From Nymphaea colorata (Eukaryota > Streptophyta > Magnoliopsida > Nymphaeales > Nymphaeaceae), in contig NC_045150.1 in assembly GCF_008831285.2 (NCBI RefSeq), positions 15,621,362 to 15,685,361 on the forward strand: a DNA stretch of 64,000 nucleotides. The letters run 5' to 3'. The notes below the pieces were generated by a model. That model did no database searches, was not told where the DNA came from, and saw only the letters and a program-made list of their open reading frames with translations. Positions 10,908-21,232 of the stretch are shown one piece after another (the first letter of the stretch is position 1; each line of letters starts with the position of its first letter). Made by a program: the position numbers and the translations under genes.

Positions 10908-11261
10908 GATAAGATGGTTGCCAATCTTGGCCCAACTAACAGGTATGTAAAGGCAAAATAGGGTAAGGTTGGACAACGGATAAGATGGTCGCCAATCGTG
11001 GCCTAACTGACAGGTATGTAAAGGCAAAATAGGGTAAGGTTAGACAACGGATAAGATGGTCGCCAATCTTGGCCTAATTAACAGGTATGTAAAGGCAAAA
11101 TAGGGTAAGGTTGGACAACGGATAAGATGGTCGCCAATCTTGGCCTAACTGACAGGTATGTAAAGGCAAAATAGGGTAAGGTTAGACAACGATAAGATGG
11201 TCGTCAATCTTGGCCTAACTAACAGGTATGTAAAGGCAAAATAGGGTAAGGTTGGACAACA
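10908..11261. repeat. Tandem array, five 71-bp units
   Basis: Units start at 10908, 10979, 11050, 11121 and 11191 (the fourth is one base shorter). Each runs from GATAAGATGGTCGCCAATCT to GGTTGGACAACG, and units are nearly identical. Copy B has only one diverged, partial unit at about 47517-47575, so the array expanded in copy A alone. Confidence 0.93.
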
Positions 11262-11410
11262 GGCCCGGGCTACCACTGGGTACCCAGTACCCAGCCTGAT
11301 TCAAACTCAGCCCAAGCAGAAAAAAGAGCACCAGGCCAGCCCGATGCCCAGGCTTATTGAACACCCTACTCTTGTTAAGAAGCTGGCAGGTCACACCCTT
11401 GATTATGGGC
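11245..11410. repeat. Non-autonomous repeat of the GGCCCGGGCTACC family
   Basis: A block of words such as GGTTGGACAACAGGCCCGGGCTACC ... GCCCAGGCTTATTGAACACC. Related blocks are at 47570-47880 (inside copy B) and 23775-24055. The ends are imperfect inverted repeats (TAAGGTTGGGCACC against AGGGTGTCCAAGCC in the copy at 47570), which suggests a short DNA transposon. No coding. Confidence 0.5.
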
Positions 11411-11744
11411 CACACGGCCCCAATAATTTCGGGGTTCTGTTTACACGGATTGAGTTAGATTCAACTTATTTAGAAAAAAAAAAGGAACTTTAGTCCAGAA
11501 ACCAACTCCATGCTCAGCGCTTCTACGCCATCAAAAGAGGCACGCAAGCGATAGCATATGAAAGGTCACCTAAACAACGCACCCGAGTGAACATATTGCT
11601 CCTCTTTGTAAGGTATTAATAAGACGACGAAGAGAAAAAGATTTTTGCTTTTTACTCTATTGTATTGTGATCGATAAAACAGAATGCAGGCCAACAAGAA
11701 GTTTATGAAAACGATATTGATATATAAATTTGTAAAGAAATTAC

Positions 11745-12646
11745 CTTCATCATGTCATTCATGTTCCTTAGTGCTTTACAGTAGTGGAGTGCCAGGGACT
11801 CTAGGCATCTCAGTTTGCTAAGGACAGGAACATCTATAAGATGGCTGCATCCGCTCAGACATAAATGTCGCAGGTCTTGCAAATCTGAAATGTCTGGGAT
11901 GGTCTTCAAATCCGCGCAATTGCTGATTTCCAGCTCTTGCAGTTTTGTCAACAGGCCAACAGACTCCGGAAGTCTTTGCATATACCCTTGGCTTAATTGG
12001 AGCACCTTTAAAGACGTCAACCTGCCAATCTCTTCTGGGAGTTCCCCTAGCGACCAACACGAGCGAAGCACGAGCTTATCCAAACAACTTAGGCAACAGA
12101 TGCTATCAGGTATGTTCTTTAGAGAACCACAGTCTCCCAAGTTCAAGCACACCAACTTGTCGAGATCGCCAATCGATTCGTGGACTCGACCCAGCTTGGC
12201 GCACCCTTCAAATACCAATTTGGTTGCGTTTGGAATCAGCCTAAAGGTCCGCGAGTGCTCTTGAGGTTCTTGCAATTCTTGAGGATAAGGACTTTCAATT
12301 GGCTGAAGGTCCGTGAGTAGTTCGCCTCCTGGGGGTGGAAGTAAGAAAAAGGCCACATGCTAGTCACACTTGGACCTAGAAACTCCTCTATGATGCTCTC
12401 TGTCAGGTCGAGCACTACAATGTTCACAACATCAAAGTCGATGATCGGCAATGATTTCAATGGACATTGCCACCACCTCAGGAACTGCAACGATTTGGGT
12501 AGATCCTGATACAAGCCCTCCATCCTGACCAAGCTTGTATCAAGTATTCTCAGGTTCTCCATGTTTCTAAAAGACGTCGTTTTTAAAGGTGGAATGTGCT
12601 GCCGGCCGTGACGGTGGAAAATAATGGCTTCAACCTTCTTTGTTCC
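11745..12646 (-). pseudogene. TNL copy A, LRR exon
   Basis: Exon 3 of the resistance gene. An acceptor CCTAG precedes GTKKVEAIIFHRH..., followed by FRNMENLRILDTSLVRMEGL and several LRRs of the TNL type (LKVLILKNCKNLK, LVCLNLGDCGSLKNIP, LRHLCLSGCSHLIDVP, LESLALHYCKALRNM). A GTAATT donor follows at 11744. At about 12255-12265 copy A has two extra bases relative to copy B (its text reads ...AGCACTCGCGGACC), shifting the frame between the first and second half. LRRs of this kind bind effector or guard signals; here the frame break argues against function. Confidence 0.85.
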
Positions 12647-13275
12647 CTAGGATAGGAAAGATCACGAGAAAGAAAGAAAAAAAATGAGCTCCTTGATAAA
12701 ATGAAAACGTCGAAGCACTGCAAGTGATGTCGTATGATTTCTGCTAAAGCTTTCTGCCAAAAGAAGACAGAATTTAGATTTAGAGCTTTATGCAAACTAT
12801 CAGCAGGAATAGGAGATCAGCTATCGAAGTCTACAATTTGTCAGCTCAAGAAAAAGTAAAATTAGAAGTTGGAGGTTTGAGCCTTCCAGTATCAAGTTTT
12901 GACAGGATAATTTTCAGAAAGCTATGACGACATAATTATAAGGTTGAGGAGGATTCTAGAGAAGCACCCCCACACCCCTTTTTTCCTACCCTCCAAGGGT
13001 TGCTTCAATGTTTGAATTGTGGAGATGTGGAATAGCAACTACACAAACAATGAACTAATCAGTTAGAAACTCGATCAGCCATACTATACTATAAACCTAA
13101 AAGCAGAATAACAAAATTTTGGCCAGATGCCAAATAAAGCAACAATCGATAGTAGGCACTGCTGATCAACTAAGTTCCATTTGTCCACCATACATGCGAC
13201 TTCCAAGCACGAGTATTCACCATAAATAAAGAGAAAGAAGAGAAAATGAAGAACGTGTAGAAAGCTCATACTTAC
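12647..13275. other. Intron between NB-ARC and LRR exons of TNL copy A
   Basis: Bounded by the donor GTAAGT at 13275 and the acceptor at 12647 (minus strand). It is colinear with the copy B intron at 55296-55944. No other feature seen. Confidence 0.7.
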
Positions 13276-13878
13276 GTTTCCTGGTTGTAGCATTTGTAAT
13301 GTTTTGTTATTTTCCCAAAAACTGCTTGCATGCTTCTTCTTTTGGACAATGTTTCTCCTCATGTCTCGTATTTGATCATGCATTTCAAATGTGCCATGCT
13401 TATTTATTCTGATTAGAAATTTATGCTGCAACTCTGCAATTGCATTAGTTGGGTAAAGTTCGGAACCTTCCGACATGTTCATTGCGTATTGTTTCTTCTT
13501 TTTCCTTTCTTCACATCTCTCGAACTCCCCTGGGTAAGCATCCTCCCAACAATCATAAAACATGTTATGTCCAAGAATATGCGTCGTCTTTTCTTATCAA
13601 GGCTTTTATAGCTTATCTCTCTAACCTCTTATGGACGTCTTTATGTTGATCTTGTTTTAATTGCTCCAGATTTGGCTCCCATTCTTTGATGGATTTAAAG
13701 TCAGAGAAAAGGCTCCCAAATACTTGGAGGCACAGAGGTATCCCACCAGCAACTCCACCAACAACTGACACAACTTCCTTCGACAATTCACCTCTCCAAT
13801 CTGATTTTGGCTCGGGTTGCTCAAACGCATGCTGACTGAAAAGTTTAAGCGATTGGGCATGATCCAATTTCGGAGAGG
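13276..13878 (-). pseudogene. TNL copy A, truncated NB-ARC exon
   Basis: Only the distal half of the nucleotide-binding exon remains. Visible are QSLKLFSQHAFEQPEP, GGIPLCLQVFGSLFSDF (GLPL motif), KKRRRIFLDITCFM (RNBS-D region) and FEMHDQIRDMRRNIV (MHD motif). P-loop, kinase-2 and RNBS-B are gone: homology to copy B stops at about 13878, where a copia scrap on the other strand begins. A small insertion near 13605 and another indel near 13560 break the frame on either side of the RNBS-D region. The exon ends with the conserved GTAAGT donor. Confidence 0.88.
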
Positions 13879-14112
13879 TTAAGATGCATGATGGCTTGTA
13901 CTACTTTCATCATCCAACCTCTCATGCTATGCTTAACGCCACATGACCACTCGCTTTGGCATAATCGTCTTGGATACCTTTCTAATGAAAAACTTTCTCA
14001 ATGATCTAAAGACCGTAGTTTCATATTTTATAATACCAATTATGTTTGTGATGCATGTTATCGCGCCAAAATGACTTGTTTGGCCTTTTCGGACAATTAT
14101 GTTAAGAGTTTA
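13879..14112 (+). pseudogene. Copia GAG-pre-integrase scrap
   Basis: The plus strand encodes SLWHNRLGYLSNEKLSQ and, after a stop, CDACYRAKMTCLAFSDN, the H-x-R-L-G-H ... C-x2-C pattern of the copia pre-integrase zinc-binding domain. It lies exactly at the breakpoint of TNL copy A, between the truncated NB-ARC exon and a LINE ORF1 relic. Confidence 0.72.
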
Positions 14113-14117
14113 TTTCC

Positions 14118-15030
14118 TTCTGAACTTATTCATTCATCACTCTTTCTTCACATGAGTTATCAAAGTGGTTTGTCACACCACATTTCTTGTAGTATTTCAT
14201 TGCTATTTCATACTTAATGGAGAGCTGAAGAACCCAATTTTCTCCAAGTTCTAGTTTGATATTTGGAATTGTGGAACCTTAGGAGGATTTCTATTTTAGT
14301 CCATGCAAACCCATGTCTAGTGGTTGGCCTAGTGAAGGAATCCACATCAATGAATGCTGCACCGATGGAATCTATAAAGTCAAAGACACGGTTCACCACA
14401 GTCAAATACAACATATAATTTCTATATGTTGTATTATTTGACCCATATGCACACACAGTTGGAGCTTCTAATATTTAGTGGCATTCATTGTGTCCAGTGG
14501 TTTGCTATCAATAGATGGCTGCCCACAAACCACCTGCCAGGTGACGTGATGAGACAAATGCTTTCCTCAAGTGAAGCCCTGACAATGAACAGCCTCTTGG
14601 CCATTGACGTGAACTTGATGTCTGCTAACCTTGTAAGAGTCATCGCAAGAAGGATAACACGAAGCCGTAAACCAGTCTTCCCTTTCCCATTCCTCCAGTC
14701 AAAGTAGCAAAAGCAAAGTAATGAAAGAGGCAAGTGATCTTGCAGTAGGAATCTTTTGAAATAAGCAAATGAGGCTTACCATTGATATCTTGCCGCTCCA
14801 AGGGTAGTATATCTTCATCCGCCATGATATTTTCCTCCACCATTACCTAAGATCGTCTGACATTTCTTCGCTCAACTATGGCCATTTCCCTCACATCGGT
14901 TCTACAGCCGTCCATCACAAACGGGATCGTTTGGTCATGTAAAGCAATCTCCATATTGTGCTTCCCCAACATCATGCTAGGAGGTTCTTCCATTTTCTCC
15001 TTACCAGAAGCCACTATAGTTGGTGCTTGG
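14118..15030 (-). pseudogene. LINE ORF1 (DUF4283 and zinc knuckle) relic, copy 1
   Basis: The minus strand encodes a Gag-like LINE ORF1: acidic lead (EEPPSMMLGKHNMEIALHD), one TAG, INGKPHLLISKDSYC, LADIKFTSMAKRLFIVRASL, ITSPGRWFVGSHLLI, then IGAAFIDVDSFTRPTTRHGF, IPNIKLELGENWVLQL and a damaged knuckle YYKKCGVTNHFDNSC whose first Cys is Tyr. This order matches plant DUF4283 proteins followed by a CCHC_4 zinc finger. Several frameshifts are present. A second, internally deleted copy lies at 62740-63105. Confidence 0.75.
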
Positions 15031-15179
15031 ATGAGGCTTAGTCAAGAAACCCTTGGAGAGAGATTTTCTCTCTCCATGATTTTTTTTTTAAAATTTAGGT
15101 CCCGTCAAGCAGAAGGCTAGGTTTTCAATTGCTGAGTGCACTATATTTTCTCTGAGCCACATAAATTGATTCCTCAAAT

Positions 15180-15320
15180 AGGGCTGCATAGTGAGTCGAT
15201 CTAGTTTGGTTTCCACTCAAACTCGCTCGCACAAACTTGGCTGGAGCTCAGCTCATTTCTTGAACGAGTCGAGCTTGAGCTTGATTCTAAGTCTGAGTTT
15301 GTAGATGAGTGGAGCTTGAG
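15180..15320. repeat. Fragment of a GAGCTCGACTCG-type element
   Basis: Begins TAGGGCTGCATAGTGAG and is dominated by GAGTCGAGCTTGAGCTTGA-like words. It matches the left part of the 712-bp element at 58620-59331. The right end is missing. Confidence 0.6.
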
Positions 15321-15329
15321 AGGAATTTG

Positions 15330-15945
15330 CTCCAACAGCCATAAGGTGTCTACACTCGTTCTTAAATTATTAAAAGTTTAACCATTTTAATTTCTAAAAG
15401 ATAATTACTAGAAAACTGTATCTGACTTCATTAGCAAATTAATTTTTTCCCTAGAGAATTTTTATGACATTGATAATGATAGAAAAACTTTAAGATTTAG
15501 TTGGTATATTGGTAGTGACGTAGTTGACTGTGCTGAGTCATTCATCAATGCCAGGTCAGCCAACCTAATTGGGCTTAAACAAATTAAAGTCATTAACTTG
15601 ACGTGACTTAGCTGACCATTAACTTCAGCCCACTTGATCGAGCGAGCCTTGACTGATTCATGTGAGTCATGAGTTCAATTTTCTATATATGGAAGGGATG
15701 AAATTAAGTGGTGAGTGGCTATAATCAGCTGCCAAAGAGCCAAGATCTTTTTTTCCAGCAAATGATGATTGCAAGTCGGTTGCATTCAGTGATGTGAATT
15801 GGGGTGCATGTAGAGATACAAATACGCTCGATCACTGGCTACTGTATTTACTTAGGAGGAGCCTTGGTTTCATTGAAAACAAAGAAATAGAACATTGTGT
15901 CAAGATCTTTTGCCGAAGCAGAATATAAGGCCTTGGCAAGCAATT
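15330..15945 (+). pseudogene. Decayed copia RNase H segment, copy 1
   Basis: Colinear with 60550-61140 in the same orientation (shared TTGCTCCAACAGCCATAA, TTGACTGTGCTGAGTCA-like words). Near its right end the plus strand encodes AFSDVNWGACRDT, SITGYCIYLGGALVS and SRSFAEAEYKALAS, the copia RNase H block, with stops and indels. The left part (15330-15750) is non-coding. Confidence 0.72.
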
Positions 15946-16289
15946 AAACCGATAGTTTTCATATTTGACATTAAATAATACAACAAGTTATATTTTAAAT
16001 AAAACAAAATGGCAAAAATGACTGCTCATCATAGGAAACTTTTTATAGATTGCGTAATGCATCATAATATATTCAGAAGTCCATTCAAAGTATGGATGGA
16101 TAGCACCTCTTGTTGCTGACCAATTCCCAGATCCAAAGAAGAGACTCCCTTGTTTTGGTCCATGCTTCTAATCAAGTGCTTAAATTATTTCACAACAGTA
16201 GCAATAAATGTGTTTCTCCTTGTCGAACTCAACAGAGGCGTTAAGCCCCTTGCTTCTCTGTTTTCCCCTGCTTCGTGATTATTAACATT
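15946..16289. other. Non-coding DNA
   Basis: AT-rich DNA between the copia relic and a LINE RT scrap. I see nothing recognisable in it. Confidence 0.35.
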
Positions 16290-16440
16290 GATTTATACTT
16301 ACATCTCCATTGCTTCTCAAGGGGGTCATTGATGGTAGAGAAAGCAAATTCTTCAATTGCCAAAGAGGTCTTTATCATGGTGATCTACTATCACCTTACT
16401 TGTTCATAGTGGTTATTAAGAATGCTAACAAAAAAGTTGA
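16290..16440 (+). pseudogene. LINE RT scrap, near-duplicate of 8510-8640
   Basis: Encodes LLKGVIDGRESKFFNCQRGLYHGDLLSPYLFIVV, the R-G-L-x-x-G-D-x-L-S-P-Y block of a LINE RT. It is nearly the same as the piece at 8520. It ends where the GC-rich start of LINE-1 begins (about 16440), suggesting LINE-1 or a neighbour landed in it. Confidence 0.7.
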
Positions 16441-16552
16441 AGCAAGAAAGGGTCAGTGGAGGCTCCATGGAAGAGGTGAGCGAACGGTCGTGGGAGGGGG
16501 TCGCGGTTGTAGGAGGAGGCTCCGTGGGGGTCCTTCCCGCTGACCCCCAGCG

Positions 16553-18358
16553 GTGGAGGCAGCCAGGCAGAGGAGGGGACAAAGGAGGGGACAAGGCGAG
16601 CAGCTGCGTGAGGAGGAGGAGGAGCGAGGAGGCAGGGAAGACTCCGTGGGGGTCTTCCAGCTAACCTCCAGCGATGAGCTTCCAGAGATGGAGAAGGAGC
16701 AGGAGGTGGCGCCTGCGCTGATAGGCGTTGCACGTATGAAGGAGGAGACTCTGCCGATTGAGGACACCAGATGCATTCGAGGTAAGTCTCCTCTCCCTTC
16801 CCCTTTACTGGTTAATGAAATGGATGTTTTTGTGCCTCCGCTTCTGCCCTCCTCTCGTAATGGAGAATCTGAAGGGCAGATGATTGGAGGAGAAACAATC
16901 TCTGCTATTGGGGATAAAAAATCTCCTATAGGGAATGGGGAATCTGAGGGGCAGATGATTGGAGGAGGATCAATCTCTGCCACTGGAGATAAAAAATCTC
17001 TTGTAGGGAATGCTTGCTGTGAAGAGGCGAAGAGTAGCCAGGGTGTGGCAGTGGGTGTTCAAGTGTCGTTTGGCAGTGTGGGTAGAAGAGGGCTTCCTCA
17101 GCCTCCATCTTGGGCAGACCGTGTTGCAGGGCATGGTTATGCTCGTCAAGAGGATCTGCCTCCCTTAAAAGTTATTCTCGGTAAGGGACGGCCAAGAATA
17201 GTAGTGACTGAAGAAGACCTCTTAAGCATGACAAAACCCTTCCAATGGTCCGCAGTTTGTTGTTTTATGGGTTCAACCTCTAAAGTCAGCGGGAACATCT
17301 CTAAGCTCATCTCTGGCCTGCTCACTCAATGGATGGGGAGAATATCTCCTCAAATCTCCCTTCTCAATAAAGGGGATTTTTTTATTCGAGTGACTAGTGA
17401 AGAAGAACTTAACTTAGTATTGAAAAAATGAGTTTGGAAAGTGGGTGGTAGGGTTCTGGTCGCTGCCAGATGGAGCCCTGGTAAGCCACTTGAGATTAAT
17501 CCTAGTACTACCGCTCCTTTGTGGGTGAGGCTGCCAGGTCTCCCACCATATTTATGGAATGGTCGAATCTTCAATGCAGTGGCAATGGGATTACAAGGTG
17601 ATTTCCTAGAGGCAGACACTCCTACAGTTCAAATGTCCCGCACTAACTTTCCTCGCATTCTATTGGATCTTCCCATCCAATCTGAACTCCTGCCAGAGGT
17701 GGAGATTGACTTGGGAGGTGGCCATATCCTCGCGCAAGCAACCGTTTATGAAGGTCGCCTTCGTTTCTGTCGGATGTGTGGTGTGAACTCTCATCCTCCG
17801 GAGAAATGCCCTAAAATTCTTAACTCAAAAGTGAAAGACGACTCTAGAACTTCGGAGGCTGGCCACATGGTCACTGGAATTTCTCTCAACAGAGGAAATG
17901 GGCCATCTAGCGGGTCACGATTGGAGCACATTTCTGTAGCCAACAGGTTTGAAGTGTTAGAGAAAGCTGAGGAGGATCATGGCCCTCATGACAAAATCAA
18001 GGAGTGGTCAGAAAAGCTGCCTCATAAGTCAGAGCAGGAAGGTTCTGCCCCTCTTCGTGCACCCAGAGGAAAAAAGGGCAAAAAGAAATCGCCTAATTCT
18101 ATGAAAGTTCAAAACAACAGTCACATACCCATTGAGCGCCTTCTCAATCCTTTCGTCTCAAAGCCGCCTGATGTGCAGGACTTCCCTTATGATGTCCCTC
18201 CAGGGTTTTCCTTTTCTTCTCCTAGTCAGCCGGGGCAAGATGGAGTTGTCAGTTCTTCGAGAAAACTTGGCGCAACAGAGGGATCTGTGTCACAGACATT
18301 TACATTAAGTCGTGATGCTAAACACATAAGTTGGGGGAGGGGAAGTAGGAGGAGCTAA
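16553..18358 (+). pseudogene. LINE-1 ORF1, DUF4283 and CCHC nucleic-acid-binding protein
   Basis: A Gag-like RNA-binding protein needed for LINE retrotransposition. From an ATG at 16553 come an acidic N-terminus, a 25-residue tandem repeat (NGESEGQMIGG...GDKKS, 16859-17008), the DUF4283 core (FQWSAVCCFMGSTSKVSG, GDFFIRVTSEEELN, PLWVRLPGLPPYLW), and a zinc knuckle CRMCGVNSHPPEKC with C-x2-C-x4-H-x4-C spacing. A basic, Pro/Ser-rich tail ends at 18358. One in-frame TGA at 17429-17431 interrupts the DUF4283 domain; the frame continues unchanged. The first 100 codons are GC-rich (many GAG/GGA codons) unlike the rest. Confidence 0.8.
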
Positions 18359-18555
18359 GGTCAGAACATTGTAAAGTACACATCCATCTTTAATCTTCTC
18401 CTGCATGAAGACCTTGAAGGAGCGGGCAACAAACGCAAAAGAACTTGCTATGAAAACTTTTCACCTGATTTTGCCCTAAACCCCCAGGTTCAGCCCCTAG
18501 ATAGCCCTATGAGGGATACCAAGGAGGGTGAGATGTCCTTATCAGAGTTTCTTCT

Positions 18556-21232
18556 ATGAACTTCATGTCATGGAATGTAAGAGGGTTGGTTAGACAGGAG
18601 GCTAACCTAGAACTCTCCTCTCTCCTTCATGATTTCTCCCCTGGTTGGTTTTGCTTAATTGACACAATGCTCTCTACTAACAAGTTCCAACAATGGCAGC
18701 TTATTATGAAGAATTACGGTATGGTTTCCAATTCTCATTTGTCCTCTGGGGTTGCTCGTATTCTCTGTGCATGGGATCCAACAAGATTAAAAGCTCAAGT
18801 TGTGGTCATAGATCATTGTTGGATTTTCTTAAAATGTTCTAAGAGAGGCTCCCAGGAGATTTTCTATGTGGGAGGTATTTATCTTCCCACAAACCCTTAT
18901 GCTAGGCAGGTGGAATTTCAGAAACTTCGCTCTCTCCTTCAACATCTTCAAGAACCTACTTTGTTGATGGGAGATTTTAATTGTATGCTGAGCCCACAAG
19001 ATAAAACTGATAATAGTCCCTCACTCTTTTCCTGTAATAATTTTGCCTCTTTCTTGGCGAGCAATAGCTTTAATCCACTGGTAGATCCTAAAAGGACCTT
19101 CACTTGGACTAATAACCGAAAAAACGGAGAAACCATCTTCTGCAGGTTGGATTGGTGTCTATTGAACTCTGCATGGCGTCAGCAATGGTCAGGGAGAAAC
19201 CAACTTAAAGTGGTGATTCGATCTTCTTCTGATCATTTGCCTCTTGTCTTCTCGTCTTCCTTCTCTGATATCGGCCACACTCGCCCTAGACTTTTCAGGT
19301 TTTTCAGTAGCTGGCTCGGCTACCTGAGAGCCAAAGGATAGTGGCTGAAGCTTGGTCACGTCGTGATCTGGGCTGCCCCCTAATTAGGGTTATCTCAAAG
19401 CTTGAAAGAGTGAGGAAAGATTTATCTAGATGGTACAAACACCAGGTTGGGGACGTGGCTCTTCGCATCAACGGCCTAAAGCAGTCGCTTGACGACACCC
19501 AAATCAGATGTGAAGCAGGGGATAATTCTGCGGCTCCGGTGGAAATGTTGCTTAGGCAAGAGTTGTCGACTGCACTCTCGGAAGAAGAAAGTCAATGGAG
19601 ACAGAAGGCTAGGATTAAATGGCTCCGAGAGGGGGACGGTAATACGGTTTTTTTCCAAAGAGTGGTGAAGGGGTGTCGTGTCAAAAACCAAATCCTCACT
19701 ATGGAAGAAGGTGGGTTGGAGTATGAGGACCAAGATAGGATTCAACAAATATGTTTCAACTATTTTTCTAGCCTCCTTGGCACTACGGATGGCTCGGGTG
19801 AGATTTTTCTGGGTTTATGGGATGGAGAAGTCATGTCAGAGTCAGAAAACCAAAGTTTGTTTAAACCTGTCACTAGAGAGGAAGTGAAACAGGTGGTTTT
19901 CGAGTCTGACCCAGACAGCGCTCCGGGGCCAGATGGTTTCCCTGCCTCTTTCTTTAGATCTTATTGGAATATAGTGTCAAATGATATTTTTGAGGTTATG
20001 CGTAGCTTTATGAATTCTGGGAGGCTTGTCAAGAAGATTAACAGGTCTATGATAGCTCTTATTCCAAAGCATGAGAACGCCAGAAGGGTCACCGAGTTTC
20101 GCCCGAATGCACTTTGCAATTCATTGTATAAATTCATGTCCAAATTGATGGCCAATAGGATGAAAAACATTCTCACAAGGATTATTGGCAAGGAGCAGTG
20201 TGTGTTTATCCCGGATAGATCTATTTATGAAAATGTTATTTTAGCCCATGAAGTTGTTCACTCGTTGCAACCCTCCAAGAGGCCTTCTTGCTACTTAAAA
20301 CTTGACTTGTCCAAAGCATATGATTTGGTTAATTGGAAATTCCTTGAAAATGCTCTCCTCAAGGTGGGATTTTCAGAAGAGTGGGTTGCGCGCATCATGT
20401 CTTGTGTCACCTCTGCCTCTGCTTCAGTCTTGGTTAATGCGGTTCAAGGGGAGAATCTGCCTCTGCTTCGGTCTTGGTTAATGGGGTTCAAGGGGAGTAT
20501 TTTTATCTTGCTCGTGGGCTTCGCCAGGGAGATCCACAATCTCCTTATCTCTTCATTGTCATTATGGAAATTTTCAGTAGGGCTATCTTTGGGAGAATGG
20601 CAGACCGCTTGTTTAGGCCCCCCCTCATACCTCGTGTGGGTCGTGCTCCCCTGTTTCTTGCCTTTGCGGATGATGTTCTCCTCTTTAGCAACATTTCTCA
20701 TGTTTCGATAGAGCAAGTGCAAGAAACTTTGCGGCTCCTAGCGACTAATGCTGGTCTGAAGGTTAACTCCCATAAATCTAATATTTATTTTTCTGATGCA
20801 GTGTCAGATGAGGTGAAAGATAGGATTTGTGCCACTCTTGGGTGGCCTTGTGATGCCCTCCCTACGTCTTACCTTGGGCTGCCTTTGTTCACTGGTAAAC
20901 TAAAGGATGAATGGTGTCAACCTCTCATCAACAAGGTCGAAAAACAGCTTTCTTTGTGGAAGTCCGCCACCCTCTCCTATGCTAGCCGACTATGCCTCCT
21001 CAAACACGTCCTTAGCAGCGTTATTGGCTTCTGGACGTCAGTCTTTGCTCTTCCTAAGAAGGTGTCTGGGCTACTTGCTGCATCTATGGCCAACTTTCTA
21101 TGGGGAGGAGATGGGAACTCTAGAGCTAGGCACCTTATTGCTTGGGACCAAGTTTGTAAACCTTACTCGGAGGGAGGTGTGGGATTACTTCGTCTCGAAG
21201 AATGGTCCAAGGCGTGTCAGGTAAAATGGTAG
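18556..21232 (+). pseudogene. LINE-1 ORF2, endonuclease and reverse transcriptase
   Basis: The APE-type endonuclease comes first: MSWNVRGL, LLMGDFNCMLSP, FCRLDWCLLN and SSDHLPLV. The usual Glu of the E-T-K motif is Asp here (CLIDTML). RT follows: KARIKWLREGDGNT, SAPGPDGFPASFF, LKLDLSKAYDLVNW, RGLRQGDPQSPYLFIV, active site FADDVLLF, then YLGLPLFTGKL. Two breaks are visible: a 1-2 nt indel near 19300-19325, and a 44-bp tandem duplication (20412-20455 and 20456-20499) inside the RT that shifts the frame by two. The ORF ends at 21232 before the zinc finger and RNase H. Confidence 0.88.
20412..20499 (+). repeat. 44-bp tandem duplication inside LINE-1 RT
   Basis: Two adjacent copies starting TCTGCCTCTGCTTC and ending GTTCAAGGGGAG plus two bases, differing at four positions or so. 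Length 44 is not a multiple of three, which explains the frame switch at this point. Confidence 0.92.

Larger units (their letters stand above)
10668..11744. other. Intron region of TNL copy A
   Basis: Lies between the LRR and C-terminal exons. It contains the 71-bp tandem array and a GGCCCGGG-type repeat. A possible tiny exon, common to copies A and B, reads between TTTTCATCTYTAG and GTAGGT near 10800-10830 (copy B near 47420-47450), but its reading frame contains a stop, so I do not call it. Confidence 0.45.
16441..21232 (+). mobile_element. LINE-1: L1-type non-LTR retrotransposon, 3' truncated
   Basis: An L1-like plant LINE with ORF1 and ORF2 in standard order. The GC-rich 5' part starts about 16440. 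ORF2 stops inside the region downstream of RT (after ...EEWSKACQVKW at 21232). The zinc-finger and RNase H tail and the 3' UTR are absent. LINEs usually lose their 5' end, so loss of the 3' end implies a later deletion or insertion at 21232. No flanking target duplication could be identified. Confidence 0.82.

Noticed and set aside
10908-11261. Regular repeat array considered as CRISPR
   Set aside because: Units are contiguous 71-bp copies without unique spacers, in an intron of a plant gene.
16453-16983. Minus-strand frame of 176 codons over the GC-rich start of LINE-1
   Set aside because: Shadow of ORF1 on the opposite strand; low complexity Pro/Ser text only.
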